Below are positions 1 through 12,200 of a stretch of 64,000 nt of DNA, in pieces. The position numbers and the translations under genes were made by a program. The notes below the pieces were generated by a model. The model was not told the DNA's origin, did not search any database, and was given only the letters and a program-made list of their open reading frames with translations. This stretch comes from Calliphora vicina (lineage: Eukaryota; Arthropoda; Insecta; Diptera; Calliphoridae). The DNA lies in assembly GCF_958450345.1 (NCBI RefSeq), contig NC_088780.1, positions 125,812,226-125,876,225 on the forward strand, written 5' to 3'. Positions within the stretch are counted from its first letter, which is position 1. Each line of letters starts with the position of its first letter.

Positions 1-672
1 GGAAATTTACATAGAGCGAAATCTGGAAAAAAAACTTATATACACAGCAGTTCTAGGAGACTTTCCCAAACTAATGATTTTATCTATAACTTAGGTTGAC
101 AACTACTTACATAAGTAGTTACTTGTCTGGTTAGTTTAACACTTGCAATTGATTCGTTTGGATTACAATGAGACTAGTTGATAACTGTTATGTACGAATT
201 AAAGTTTAAAGTGTCTACACTCTAGATTAATTAGAGACACTTAACTATTTTAAATCAAAACAATTGCATTTTTTTCGTAATTAATTAACACCCCACTCCA
301 AAGTTTTTATGGAATGGGGTGGTTAGTTTATTAACCACCATGGCGGTTGGCATTAATTATGATACGTGGCGTAAAAATTAGTTTGAAAGCTAATTATTTT
401 GACTAAATTTTCTGACCAAAACAAACGAAATAGCACAGTAACACAAACAATATTTTCAACTTAATATATTAATCTAACCAGAGCACCCTGACCACAAAGT
501 TTTGCAAAAAAAACATAAACGATAACTTCAAATAATTTTATTGTTTAGCTAAATGCCAATAGATGCCAATAAACTACATATGTTTAAAAGACTATAGAAA
601 AGGTGGTTAGAAAGTGACCACTAAACCGCAAAGAGTTAATTGACAATTGACTTCACACAACATTATCTGGGA
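1..672. repeat. Interspersed repeat R, left part of an interrupted copy
   Basis: This stretch resembles 50196-51052 in blocks, for example the cagcagttc start, ttggattacaatgagact, and gacaattg.cttcac. It continues at 3279 after a large insertion. Near 300-360 there is a block (ggtggttagtttattaacca) that recurs at about 59470. Confidence 0.55.
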
Positions 673-1077
673 TAGAGTTTCCAAAAAAAACCGAAGAATT
701 TCAAAACCGCGGTTTCGGTTTAAAAAATTGAAAACCGATCGGTTTCGGTCGGTTTTGTGATAATTTATTAAGTATCAAGTGTTATAGAAACAAAAGTTGA
801 TAATATAGGAAATGCTATACAAATTTAAAATTCAAACTTGACGGTTGTTCAAGAGGATAAAGGAAAATTGGTACATTTTCTTTTAATAGTACTTTTTTAA
901 TATATTAAATTAGTTAGCTTATATACATTAAAGTTGGACAATATGCTTCTCAGTAAAGACATAATCAAGAATAGGGGGCTCAATGCTATTATGATACCAA
1001 AAAAAGGAGAAATAAACCAAACTAAGGAGCACTTTTTCGTTCTCCAAAATGGTACTTCTTGAATTTTCTATAATATC

Positions 1078-1955
1078 ATGGTGCTACGATGGAAAAAAAC
1101 TTGGAAAACGGCCTAGCGTGGGTTATAGGACTTGCTGAGTACACTACAAATTGTCTCTAAAAATTTCAGAAACACCCTCAAATTCAGAAGTTATTCTGAA
1201 AAAACCGTTTTCATTGATGTTCGTCGACTTATCGACCTGTAGCTTAGTCAGTTTTTGTCCGACTTTAAATTTTTTAACGGTTTTGGAAAGAAAACTGATT
1301 ACGCTATAAAATGACGTTCATTTTTTGATACATTTTTAAGTTATAAGTATTGTTTTTTTTAAGAATATCTAAAAGAAAAACAAAATTTATCAACTATTTT
1401 GATTTTAGTCGCTTTTCATTGCTTATTTTGTTATGAAAGTTTATAAAAATTTATACCAACATTTATAGAAAATTTAGTTCTTAACAAAACATGGTTTTAA
1501 TTATTCAAATCGGATGAAAATTCTAAAAGTTATTCAACTTTTAATTAACACCATTTTTAGTATTTTCTCACCCAGCGCATATAAATAAAAATAAACAAAA
1601 AACTGTAGAAAAAAAATATTTGGAAAATTTTGAATTTACAAGGTAAATTTTTTCGATTTTTTTTCAAAAAGTTTAATAACTTTTGCAAATATAAACCGAT
1701 TTTAACAAGTAATATCTCATTTTTTCCCATATAAAGTTGTCTTTAAAACACTGCGCAAAAAAGAATAGGTTTTCATAGAAAAAAATTTAAATCGGTCTAA
1801 AAATGTGTGAGTTAGAGGTACTAAAGTACTACGACCTACCCTAAAACAGTTTTTTCAAAATATCTCAAAATTTTGAGGGTGTTTAAAAATCTTTGAAAAC
1901 GGTTTTAGTATGTCCTCATCTAGGCCTACAACCCCCATTAGGTCGCTTTTCAAGT
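1078..1955 (+). repeat. 0.9-kb repeat, copy 1
   Basis: This copy has the same sequence order as 60071-61000 and 61820-62790: ggtgctacgatgg, then aaacaccctcaaattcagaa, then tagtatgtcctca near the end. It is non-coding as far as I can read, with stops in all frames. Confidence 0.75.
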
Positions 1956-2479
1956 TTTTTGTTAATTTTCGGGAAATGTTTGTCGCGAATTTTCGGGAAT
2001 TTCTTCATAAGTTTTCTTCTAAAAGTTACTATATTCAGATACGTTTCGATGCCCAAATTCGTTGCTAATTGAATTATTCTATTATATCCATAGATTTCAG
2101 TTGGCAAAGAAGTATTACTAATGAAATAACCGATTTTTTTTCACTCAACTCAAGCCATAGAAGAAAAATTTGGTTATTAAGAATGAATCAAATTTAATGT
2201 TTATGCTCTTAAACGAATTATTAAGATGCCTAACATTACATCTTTTAGGGATATAAAATGATCATTATTCATATTTAGAGAATATAATAACAATAATAGT
2301 GGTTCAAATTTGTTTATCTACAATCAGATTTGAAAAATTTCTCTAACTACGCATGTTTTGTAGATTTAACATGGTCGACATTATTAAGTTTTTTAATTAA
2401 ACAATGAATTTATTGATTTCATACTGGTTAAAACTACGACTGTGACAATACCGATCAATTGCCACTATTAAATCAGAAA

Positions 2480-2695
2480 CCCTTAATCGACTCAGAAAGT
2501 GATTCTAAGTCGATCGGTATACTTTAAGGTGGGTGTTAGACTAATATTTTTGGGCGTTACAAACATCTGCACAAACGCATTATACACTCCCCACTATGGT
2601 GGTGTAGGGTATAAAAATTCCCAGGAATTCCCGGGAATGAAACGATTTTTTAATTTCCTCCCGGGAAAGAAAAAAGTCCGGGAAATTAGGAACCC
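2480..2695 (+). repeat. Fragment of repeat family B plus CCCGGGAA motifs
   Basis: It contains gactcagaaagtgattct, ggtgggtgttagactaatat and the closing gtggtgtagggtata shared with the copies at 22.5, 24.0 and 31.7 kb. It is followed by CCCGGGAA-type motifs as at 47.6-48.4 kb. Confidence 0.6.
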
Positions 2696-3278
2696 TAGTT
2701 AGAACTCGCAAAAGGTGACTTTAGTGGTACATTTCTTTTGCATTTTCAATAATAATGGGCCCAGAAATATGAAATTAGGCATTCATGATGCTGAGTGGGA
2801 ATACAAAATATGGGTCTTTATGGTACTTTTTTAATTCTTATAATACGTTTCGAATGAGCTAGAATCCACATTACAATGAATCAATAAACTTGAAACTAGA
2901 AACAAGTTATCCTGAATTATTATTAATTCACAAAGGGAGACTTAATAGTACTATTTCATTGTTCTAATTGGGGTGGCAAAGTGCACCGTGTCAGCTAGTA
3001 CTCCATACTTTTATTGGATATTTGAAAATAACTAAGTCTCTGTTAAAAACACTTTGCATTCTTTTTAATTAAATAAATAAACAGTCATTTGAATTTTAAT
3101 TGTCAGGAAATACTTGGATGAATCTTTGGATGAAAAATATTGTTTTTCATATCTAAATTTTTGATTTTTCTACTGAAAATAGATTAAAAGTTAAAACCGA
3201 AGAATAATTGTCGGTTTCGGTTTTAGGCCTTGAAAACCCGCGATTTCGGTTTCGATTAAAACCGAATACGAAACTCTA

Positions 3279-3410
3279 ATCTTGAATGCATAAAGTAATC
3301 AATTAATTTCTCTTTGCACTACAAAGAGCACACACGTGTCAAATTTGTTATATAAATTGGAGTTTGCCAAGTGATCAGACAAATTGTGTCTGCTGAGTTT
3401 TTTTTTAAAT
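3279..3410. repeat. Repeat R, right part of the interrupted copy
   Basis: It resembles 50925-51000 (taatcaattaatttctctt, then a gcactacaaa block, then aagtg.tcaga). It forms the far side of the 673-3278 insertion. Confidence 0.5.
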
Positions 3411-4716
3411 ATTACGAGTGAAAAAATGAAATTTTAATATTTAATAAATATAAATATTTTAAAATTTATAAATTGGAGAAAAAAAAATTCAAAATCAACT
3501 ACTTGAGAACATAAAACTGTAATTGAAATTTGATATACATAGATAGATCTACAACTTAAAAAAAGTAATAATTTTAAACAAATAATTAAATAACAATAAG
3601 TTTCTTCAAAAATTCTTGTACATATTACGAGTATTAATTATAAATTTTTGTTTTTACTTTTGTTATATTTTGTTGTATTAAATAGTGTAAAATTTCATTC
3701 TTGCAAGTATTCCAAAATATATGTATATTATATTTTTTTTTATTATTAATTTATTATACTTAAATTTATATATTTCATAATAAAGTTTGTTATGTTGTTT
3801 TATATTTTTATATTTTTTTTTTATATAGGTTTTTGTTGTTTAAATAAAAAAAAAGCAAATTGCTTTAAATATGTATGTAATTTTAATATATTGGAAATAT
3901 GCTGGTATTTAAGAAAGAAAAAAATAATTACAAAAATTTGTTTTAGGGAAAGAAAAGGAAGAATCTATGGATTTAAGTTTTAATTAAGCTTTTAATTAAA
4001 TTTATATTGTACATTACACTGTTTAGATGAATTTTTTTAATTGAATTAATTTTATTTATATTTTACAGCTATTTTTGTTGTTGTTGTTTTGCAGACATCT
4101 ATACATATACAATTAAAAATTACACAGTACATTTTTACTAAATGATAATTATTTATATATAAAATAAAATTACTTTGTTTTTTGTACCCACCATCAGAAA
4201 TTGAATTTGCCATTCTATGTATAGGGCCCAAACAAAGCCTGTTGGCTGAAATTTTCCACAAATACTCTCTGTTGATAAGGTTTGTTTGGTATTGAAAATG
4301 GCCAAAATTGGACCATGATTTCACCCAGCCCCTACACATTTTTTTTTGATACATATTCCACTCGCTTCCCACTAAGTGACCAATAATGCTTCTCAAGGAA
4401 AAGAATGAAGCTTTCATTTTGAAAAAAAAAAGATTTTGATTTTGCAACAAAAAAAGTCAAACATTTTTTATTTTAAAATTTTTTTCAAAAGATTCAAGAA
4501 ATAGCTATCTAAATTATTTGGGACAAATTTTGATAAGAACAATAGGTAAATAAGTTACATGGATGAGAAAAAACAACTCTTTTGGTCAAAATATCAAATA
4601 TTTATTCAAGCTAACTCAGAGAGTTATTGACCGAACTTGTTGAAAATTGTGTCTAAACTATTATCCAATTGAGTGTAAATTTTACATGTGTTTTGTTATT
4701 GTAACAAAAATTTTAA
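3411..4716. other. AT-rich stretch, no gene seen
   Basis: The sequence is very AT-rich. Positions about 4180-4350 share a block (ccacaaatactctctgttga) with about 19390-19495, which marks a piece of a family B-like repeat. No protein-like reading frame of recognisable type was found. Confidence 0.5.
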
Positions 4717-5360
4717 TAAAAACAAAACACATACACAATTTTCTGAAAATAAGCGAATTCACTTAATAGTGAATAAATACGAAAGTAATCCATAGATTTT
4801 TATGATCGATATCTCATTTTGTTCCTTTTACATGTGGTTTTGCAATAAATTAATAAATCTAAACAGTTTCTGCCGTTTTCATGATTTTTTTAAAACAAAA
4901 AAATTGGATATTTTTACATAAAAAATATATTTTTTGCTTCATTTTTTCATTATAACTCCGAAACTACTGAGCCGATTAAAACGCAATATATAAATGAAAA
5001 TTTGTACATAGCACGGGCAAAATGTTTTCAATGTTCAATCAATCGAAAGAAGAACATTAACCACTCAATTTTATGTATATCAAACAAAAAAGTTAAATTT
5101 TGTGAAAATGAGCGAATTCACTTAATTGTGAATAAATTCGAAAATAATCAATTGATTTTTATCTTCGATATCTCATTTTGTTGCTATTATATGCGGCTTT
5201 GCTACAAAGTAATAAACCTGAACAAGTTCTGCCGTTTTCGATTTTTCATGAGTTTTTTAAAACACAAAAATTTGCTATTTTCACGTAAAAAATATATTTT
5301 TTGCTTCAATTTGTTATTATAACTCCGAAACTACTGAGCCGATTAAAACGCAACATATAA
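4717..5360 (+). repeat. Tandem duplication, period about 366 bp
   Basis: Copy 1 (about 4717-4990) and copy 2 (about 5083-5357) both run from a gcgaattcacttaat block, through gatatctcattttgtt, to ttataactccgaaactactg and gccgattaaaacgca. Divergence is moderate, so this is not an assembly echo. Confidence 0.75.
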
Positions 5361-7309
5361 CCGGATTAAAGGTTATGTAAATTTGAACTTTTTACTTCAA
5401 TAATATCGGACTAACATTTAAAAAAATACACAATTTTAGAAAAAAAAATTTAAAAAATATCTATCCATAGAATTTAAAAATTTTACCATTGTGTTGTGGT
5501 TTAAAAAGCTTCCAAAATTTTTTCGATTTTGTTGCCCTGTGTAATTTATACTCGTAATTAATGATATTAACATAAATTTCTACACAAGTCATATAAAGTT
5601 TTAAGAAATGAATCACCCTATCAAATAACAATAAGTTTCATCGGACCACATAACTGATTCAAGTTAGCACATAAGGTCAAAACTACATGTTGATGGTGGG
5701 TATATAAGATTCAGCACAGCCGAATATAACAATTCTTACTTGTTTATATTTATTTTGTGTTAGTTATTGTTTAAATAATAAAGGAAACAAATTAACGTCT
5801 AATATTGGAAATTGTTTTGGAATTCTATTTCTCCTTAACAACATCAAAAATTTATTCAAAAATTTGCAATGTTGGAAGTATGTTTTATTTAAAACAAAAA
5901 ATTAAATTCAAGGGATTCTTAGTTTCGACTTAAATTCATTTACTTAGTTATAAAATAAATATTTCAAAAGTTTTAAGCCTAAAATGTATGTATGATCACT
6001 TTTAATTATCGCATGATCGAATCCCTAAATATAAAATTTGCAATAAATACTAGGAGCAGTGTTAAAAATGTTAACATGATTTGTTTATTTATTTATTTGT
6101 TTATAATAAATATGTAGTATATGTAAATGTACTTAAATATACTGAAATTTAATTAGTTACATACATCATGTACATATATATATTATATTAATGACATGTG
6201 ATATTTAGTTTGTGGTTTTTAATACTTAAATATTTAACTAAGTAAATACATACATATGTAATTCATTAGATACAATATTCTTACATTGTTAGTGAATGAT
6301 TTGTGTAAGTTTTTTTTTTTTGATAAATTTTTATATATAACTTGTATTTTCTCCTAATATGTACTAAATAATGCCAAATTTCTTTGATTTACATGTATGT
6401 TTTTTGTATGTTTTGCAGGATATTTGTTTAAAAAAAATATATAGAATTTTACTAAAATAAACTAAATTGAAAAAAATGTTTTTGTTAAGAAAACAAGTGC
6501 TAGAATAATTGTTAGTTTTTTGTTTTTTTTTCGTTTTAAATAAAATAAAATTTAATTTTCTTTTTGTATATAAAATATAGAATAATTTGATTATAATTAA
6601 TATATGATATGATAAATTTAAATTCAACTACAAGAAATAGTTCATTTGTCTTACCAATCAGCACTAGTATTTGTTTGAATATGTTTTTGTGTGTATTTTA
6701 GATGAGTTAAATTAAGTTTTTGTCTTGAGAACCATAAAGAATAAAATGTTTTCAATATTGATGTTTGTTTTTTAAATTGTTTCCAATTGTAGTTGAAAAT
6801 ATTTGCTGCAAAAGCAAAAAATTAAATCATTTGAAGGGTCCGACCGAATATTCATTTTCGGATTAGACCAAAAATCGGCCCACTTGACTGAATACCAAAA
6901 CTGTTATTTAATAAAAAACTAGGATTATGGAATTAAAAGGATAAACTAGTTTTTAATATAAAAAATTGAACACAAAAACTTATATTTTATTGCGTCTGAA
7001 TTCAAGATGAAAACCCTAGATTAAACGGCTTTTAAAAATGAGCTGAAACAGGTTCTAAAATTAAATATTTTTTGTTTGGCAAATTAAGCATTGACTGATA
7101 CCTTTCGAGCATCATATAATTCCAAATTGGAACTACATCTATTTATGTTGAAATTGAAAAAATCCAAATTATTCTTGAGAATATATTAATTGAAAATTCA
7201 GCATTTCAACAATAATACCAATTGAAATTCAGAAATCGAAATTAATGTTTAGAAAACTAAAATTTAAATTGAATTGAAATTTTCAGTTCAAAATTTGTAT
7301 GGCTTTTTA
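5361..7309. other. AT-rich stretch with no supported feature
   Basis: I see only long A/T runs, short repeats and a fragment near 5700-5745 that ends like repeat family A (gattcagcacagccgaa, then cttacttgttt). Confidence 0.5.
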
Positions 7310-8096
7310 TACCCTTCACCTTTGTGAGAAGGGTATATATAAGTTTGTCATTCCGTTTGTAATTTCTACATTTTTCATTTCCGACCCTATAAAGTATATA
7401 TTCTGGATCCTTATAGATATCGGAGTCGATTAATCCATGTCCGTCTGTTTGTTGAAATCATTTTTCAGAAAACCCCAGATATCTTCGGGATCCAAATCTT
7501 CAATAGTTCTGTCAGACATGCTTTCGAGAAGTTTGTATTTAAAATCAGCAAAATCGGTCCACAAATGGCTGAGATATGAGGAAAAAACCTGGACAATCTC
7601 GATTTTTGTCCTACATCTGGATTACTAAGTCATTAATATACAGCCCAATTATGAATAAAAAATTCCGCGGGAGTTTGTTCCCCGGGAGTTTTTTTCCATT
7701 GAATTTGAAAAGGAAAAATGAGAAAAAGGGAAAACTCCCGGCGAATTTTTATTCATAATTGGGCTGATAGACAATATGGATATCGAATGATAGATATTTC
7801 AAAGACCTTTACATGGTTTGTGTATAAAACCATAGTAAGTTGGACCTACAATGGGTCAAAATCGGAAAAATATTTTTTAACCCGACTTTTTTTTCACCAA
7901 AAGTTTCGCGAAATATTAATAAAAATTGAAAAACAAAAAAAATTTTAAAATTTAAAAAAAAAATATTTAAAAAACAATTCGAAAACACAAAAAAATTTTG
8001 TTTACCTAAAAATATTTAAAAATTTTATTTTGAAGTATAATTTGGGTATATAAGATTCGGCACAGCCGAATATAGCTCTCTTACTTGTTTTAAATA
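7310..8096 (+). repeat. Repeat family A, copy 1 (with nested MITE)
   Basis: It starts acccttcacc and ends with the palindromic ttcggcacagccgaa and cttacttgttt. It shares long blocks with 19840-20528 and with 29684-30393 (opposite orientation), for example aagtttgtcattccgtttgt and tttcatttccgaccctataa. A 126-bp MITE sits at 7641-7766. Confidence 0.8.
7641..7766. mobile_element. 126-bp MITE nested in repeat family A
   Basis: Its terminal inverted repeats run about 34 bp, beginning CAGCCCAATTATGAATAAAA with the matching end at 7733-7766. Other family A copies are uninterrupted at this point (taatatagacaat at about 20140), so they act as an empty-site control. Confidence 0.8.
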
Positions 8097-8164
8097 ACTT
8101 TTTTCTTATAAAATACTACTCCGTTTTGTCAAACAAAAATAAATACAACAAATCATATGTCTGT

Positions 8165-8576
8165 TACAACAACAAACAAGTAAGAAAGTATGATCGGTCA
8201 AGCCCGTCATGTAATACCCTACACTGAGTAAATGATTAATTTCGGAATTTGACTTTATATGGGAGCTATGACTAATTATGGACCGATCATCATAAAATTT
8301 CGTGACATGACTTCTGTATATAAAACATATTTGTGTAGATACCTATACAAATTAAACAGTTATGACCTATAAAGTCCAATTTCGGTAGGTGAAATGATGG
8401 ACCGATTTCCGCCAGTTTCAATAGGCTTCGTCCTTAGGCTGAAACAAAGGTATGTACCAAATTTGAACGAAACATCTTCAAAATTGCGATCTGTACTTTG
8501 CGCACAAGGATTTCATGTACAGCCAGACGGACGGACATCATTTAATCCACTCAGAAAATGATACAGGGGAAATACG
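8165..8576 (+). repeat. Repeat family B, truncated copy
   Basis: It begins acaagtaagaaagtatgatc and contains tatgggagctatgacta and agccagacggacggacat. The usual closing gggtata end is missing. Confidence 0.7.
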
Positions 8577-8750
8577 AACGAGAATTTACAGCAAATGATT
8601 ACGAACTACAATTGGTTACAGTGTAAATTTAAGACAACTTAAATAAATTCCTATTTTGTTTATAGATTGTTTTATTGTAGTTCTAATAGCTGTGGCTTTT
8701 TGTTGTTGTAAATTTTCAAAGGAACATAATTACAAATGAGGAGTTATTAT

Positions 8751-8756
8751 TTTATT
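8751..8756 (-). promoter_or_regulatory. Candidate polyadenylation signal for the M1 gene
   Basis: An AATAAA on the minus strand lies about 320 bases past the stop codon. A second AATAAA (8671-8676) lies further on. The region is AT-rich, so either could be chance. Confidence 0.4.
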
Positions 8757-9072
8757 TTTTTAATCTTAATTTTACAATTTTTTTGAATAACTTTAAAAAA
8801 TACTTTTAATGTTTTGTTAATTGTGTAAAGACTTAATTAGTTTTGAAGTAGTGATTAGTGTGTGTTATTTCAAGTACAAATAATGGATATACTATATAAA
8901 TATATATATAATTCTGTTACTTTTGATTGTTTGTTAAAAAAGATGATAATAATTCTATACAGATTTTACAAGTTTTCTTTAGTTACTAAATTGTATAAAT
9001 GAGTGGCTGAATGGGCGAATTTATGAATGAATGAATGATTGAAATTTAATTAATAATATAAGAAATTTAGTT

Positions 9073-9222
9073 TTAATGGGAATGTAAATTGCTTTCTACC
9101 CATTTATACAGAGATGTTTGTGATCTAGCCACCCATTCAACATTAGAGGCTACACTACTTAAGGTCATATTTAAAACGTCCATGCCAGGACCTCGTCCAA
9201 AACGATGTACTAAAGATTTAAG
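9073..9222 (-). CDS. Exon 14: C-terminus and stop
   Basis: The last 49 codons include LKSLVHRFGRGPGMDVLNMT and end WVESNLHSH before TAA. There is no hydrophobic tail, so there is no sign of a GPI-anchor signal; the N-terminal helix is the only membrane anchor. Confidence 0.93.
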   Translation of the reverse strand, partial: LKSLVHRFGRGPGMDVLNMTLSSVASNVEWVARSQTSLYKWVESNLHSH

Positions 9223-12200
9223 CTGTAAAGAAAATTGTTTAAAGACATCTTTAATGTAGCTGGTAATGAATAATAGAACTTACCTCATCATAATCAAATT
9301 TCGTGGCACCATATTGTGTTATGGCTGATATAACTTTGGCAAAAGCTATTGTTCCCTGGCCCATTCTTGACTCCAAGTCAAACCATTTCGCTTGCAGAAA
9401 TCTGCAGGCCATAGCACCACCTGTGGGTGTGCCAGCTATCGCTTGAACTACTTGCACCACTTCGGCGGTGGGCAACATTGTGACATGTGACAGCAGACGA
9501 TTTTGTAGCCAGGCGTCTTTTGTACGCCCTAATGCTCTTAGTAATTGCATGCGCTCTACATAGCTCTCGGATGTTCGCTGTAGCGTTACAAAACGTTCCC
9601 AGCAATGCTGCCAGTAAATATACTCTCCCGACAAAATTGAGCCAGTGTAAACGACCTGTTGCGTGTAAGAATTTCATTTTGAAAAATTTATATTTACATT
9701 TACTATATGTTGTTTTGTTTTAAAAAAAGATAATTGTTTTTTTTTTACCTCTCTTAAGTTAGGTGGTACGGCCGTTCCATTGTAATAGAGAAATTGATTT
9801 AACATATTTTTTGATTTTGTTATACTGTCTATATCTTCCCACAGCACTGAGGCCAGCAAAACTTCTGGTCGCATTAATCTAGAATGAAATTTTAAGGAAT
9901 ATCAGAAACACTGTGCTTTGGAGAAAAATTACTAAGTGACTATGTGTAGATCAGAACTTCGTATTAATTAATTAAAACCTTAATTCAGAATTAAAAATAT
10001 CATCAATTCAATTAAGTTTCAATCAAAAACTTTCATTTGAATATAATTCATTAATTGTTGAATTAATCTATATATATATAAAAATGAAATGGTCCATGTA
10101 TGTAATGTCATCACGTGAGAACGGCTGGAGCGATTTGGCTGATTTTTTTTTTATTCGATTCGAAATTTGCAGGAGATGGTTTGTAAAGAAAAAAAATTCA
10201 AAAATTCCGGTAAAACTCGGATATTCTTTTTTTGTGAGTCCAGACAACTGTAATAAAAAAGCTCCCTAAAGTATGCAGTACAAATTTAGATATTTTATTT
10301 ACAAATAAATAAGAACAGGCTGGTGTGCGTGGGTTGGACAAACTTGATGAACTAACATTAGTAAATGCTACCGGGCGAAGCCGGGGCGATCAACTACTTC
10401 ATAATAAAATTCATGCAACCTTTAAATTACACTGTCCAACAGCCTTTTTGGAACTGAATAGCCCTCTATAATTATGAAAGGTCATGTTGAGTAGATAATT
10501 TTTGTAGAATAAACTTATAGTCCAGCTGGTCTGAATATTTTTTTTTACAGTGGGTCAAAGATTTAATTTTTTGGTCGAAGGAAGCATTATACTGAATGAA
10601 AAAATGTTGTAAGTTAATGTTTGAGGGAATTCTTATTGCTAGAGTTATATTGTGGAATTTTATGGGGATAATTTTTGTGGAAGATCTTAACCCTCTAGCT
10701 CCTGTCTTTAGGGGTCAATTAGACCGTTTTTTCGAGAACATAAATAAAAGTCCATTCAAAAAGGACATTTAAGAATTAAAATATTCTACGAAAATGTTTG
10801 CCGGAAAATTTCAGTGGAGGTTACCAAACATACCAAAGTTGTAAATAAAGCTCTTTACGCTTAATAGACAAAATTACACGCCACCTCGGATCTCACATTT
10901 TTTTTAAAAAAATCATCAAAAATCTAAGTATGATCCAACTGAGCTGAAATTTAATATATAAATAGTTCTTAAGAAGATCCAACGTTGTAAATAAAGCTCT
11001 GTACGCTTAATTAAGAAAATTACACGCCACCTCGGATCTCACATTTTTTTAAAAAATCACCAAAAATCTAAATATGATACGAATGAGCTGAAATTTAATG
11101 TATAAATAGTTCTTAAGAAGATCTACAAAAAACATGCTTACATACATATTGAAGTTAATTCTTTTAGTTCAAGAGAACTAAAAAACAAAAAAAGATCGAG
11201 CAGAATTAAAAAAACATAAATAAATAAACCTAAATATCTCTTGAACTAAAAGAGAAAAATTGCATATGTGTTCATGTTTTTTGTAGATATTCTTAAGAAT
11301 TATTTATATATTAAATTTCAGCTCATTCGCATCATACTTTAATTTTAGGTGATTTTTTTAAAGCGTGTAATTTTTTTAGGCGTGTAATTTTGTCTATTAG
11401 CGTAAAGAGCTTTATTTACAACTTTGATATCTTTGGTGACCTCCACTGAAATTTATTGGCAGAAATTTTCGTGGAATATTTTAATCCTTAAATGTCCTTT
11501 TTGAAAGGACTTTTTTTGAAGGTCTAATTGACCCCTAAATACAGGAGCTAGAGCGTTAAGAGCTTTCACAAAAATGATCCCCATAAAATTAATTGAAAAA
11601 AACTTTATCTAAAGCCTACATATTTGTAATAGATTTGAATTCAAGAGAAATTTAATCAGTCGATAAATTTCATTAAAGGTATTTACTGTGCATTATGAAT
11701 TTATTCAATTAAGGTATTTATAGACGGCAATACTGAGTGTTAACACTTTTCAAATTTAGAATATTATTGAAATCATTCGGTATGTTAAGAAATCGTTTCG
11801 AAAAAACATTTATTGTTTACACGATAGTATTATAAATATTTTATTTCTTTGTTCATATATAATTTTCAGCAAACTTTATTTTTATTTTATATTTTCTTGA
11901 CATTTTTGTTTGCCTTATTTGTACTTATAAATACATACCCGATACATATGCAAATAAAACGTTTTTGAATTGTTTTAAACAAATTTTCAATACCGACCGC
12001 AAATCAAAAAAATCATTCGTATTTTTTGAAAATCTAATACAAATTTTGTTTAGACGATGAAATTGTATACTTGAGTTTTTGACAAATATTAATACTCAGT
12101 ATTGCCGTCTATAAATACCTTTAATATTAATTTCAAACAAAATGTTTAAAATAGTAAGGATGTTCATTTCAAAAAAGGGGAAAATTACACTCTGATTTTT

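Larger units (their letters stand above)
673..3278. mobile_element. 2.6-kb insertion with CGGTTTCGG-rich termini inside repeat R
   Basis: The left end is TAGAGTTTC and the right end GAAACTCTA. The subterminal regions (690-760 and 3190-3270) are built of repeated CCGAAACCG-type motifs. Repeat R resumes directly after it. The flanks ATCTGGGA and ATCTTGAA could be an eroded 8-bp target duplication. It contains a copy of the 0.9-kb repeat (about 1078-1955). I see no intact gene inside. Confidence 0.5.

Noticed and set aside
4052..4450. 132-codon minus-strand open frame
   Set aside because: Overlaps an interspersed repeat piece also found at 19.4 kb; amino-acid text has no family character.
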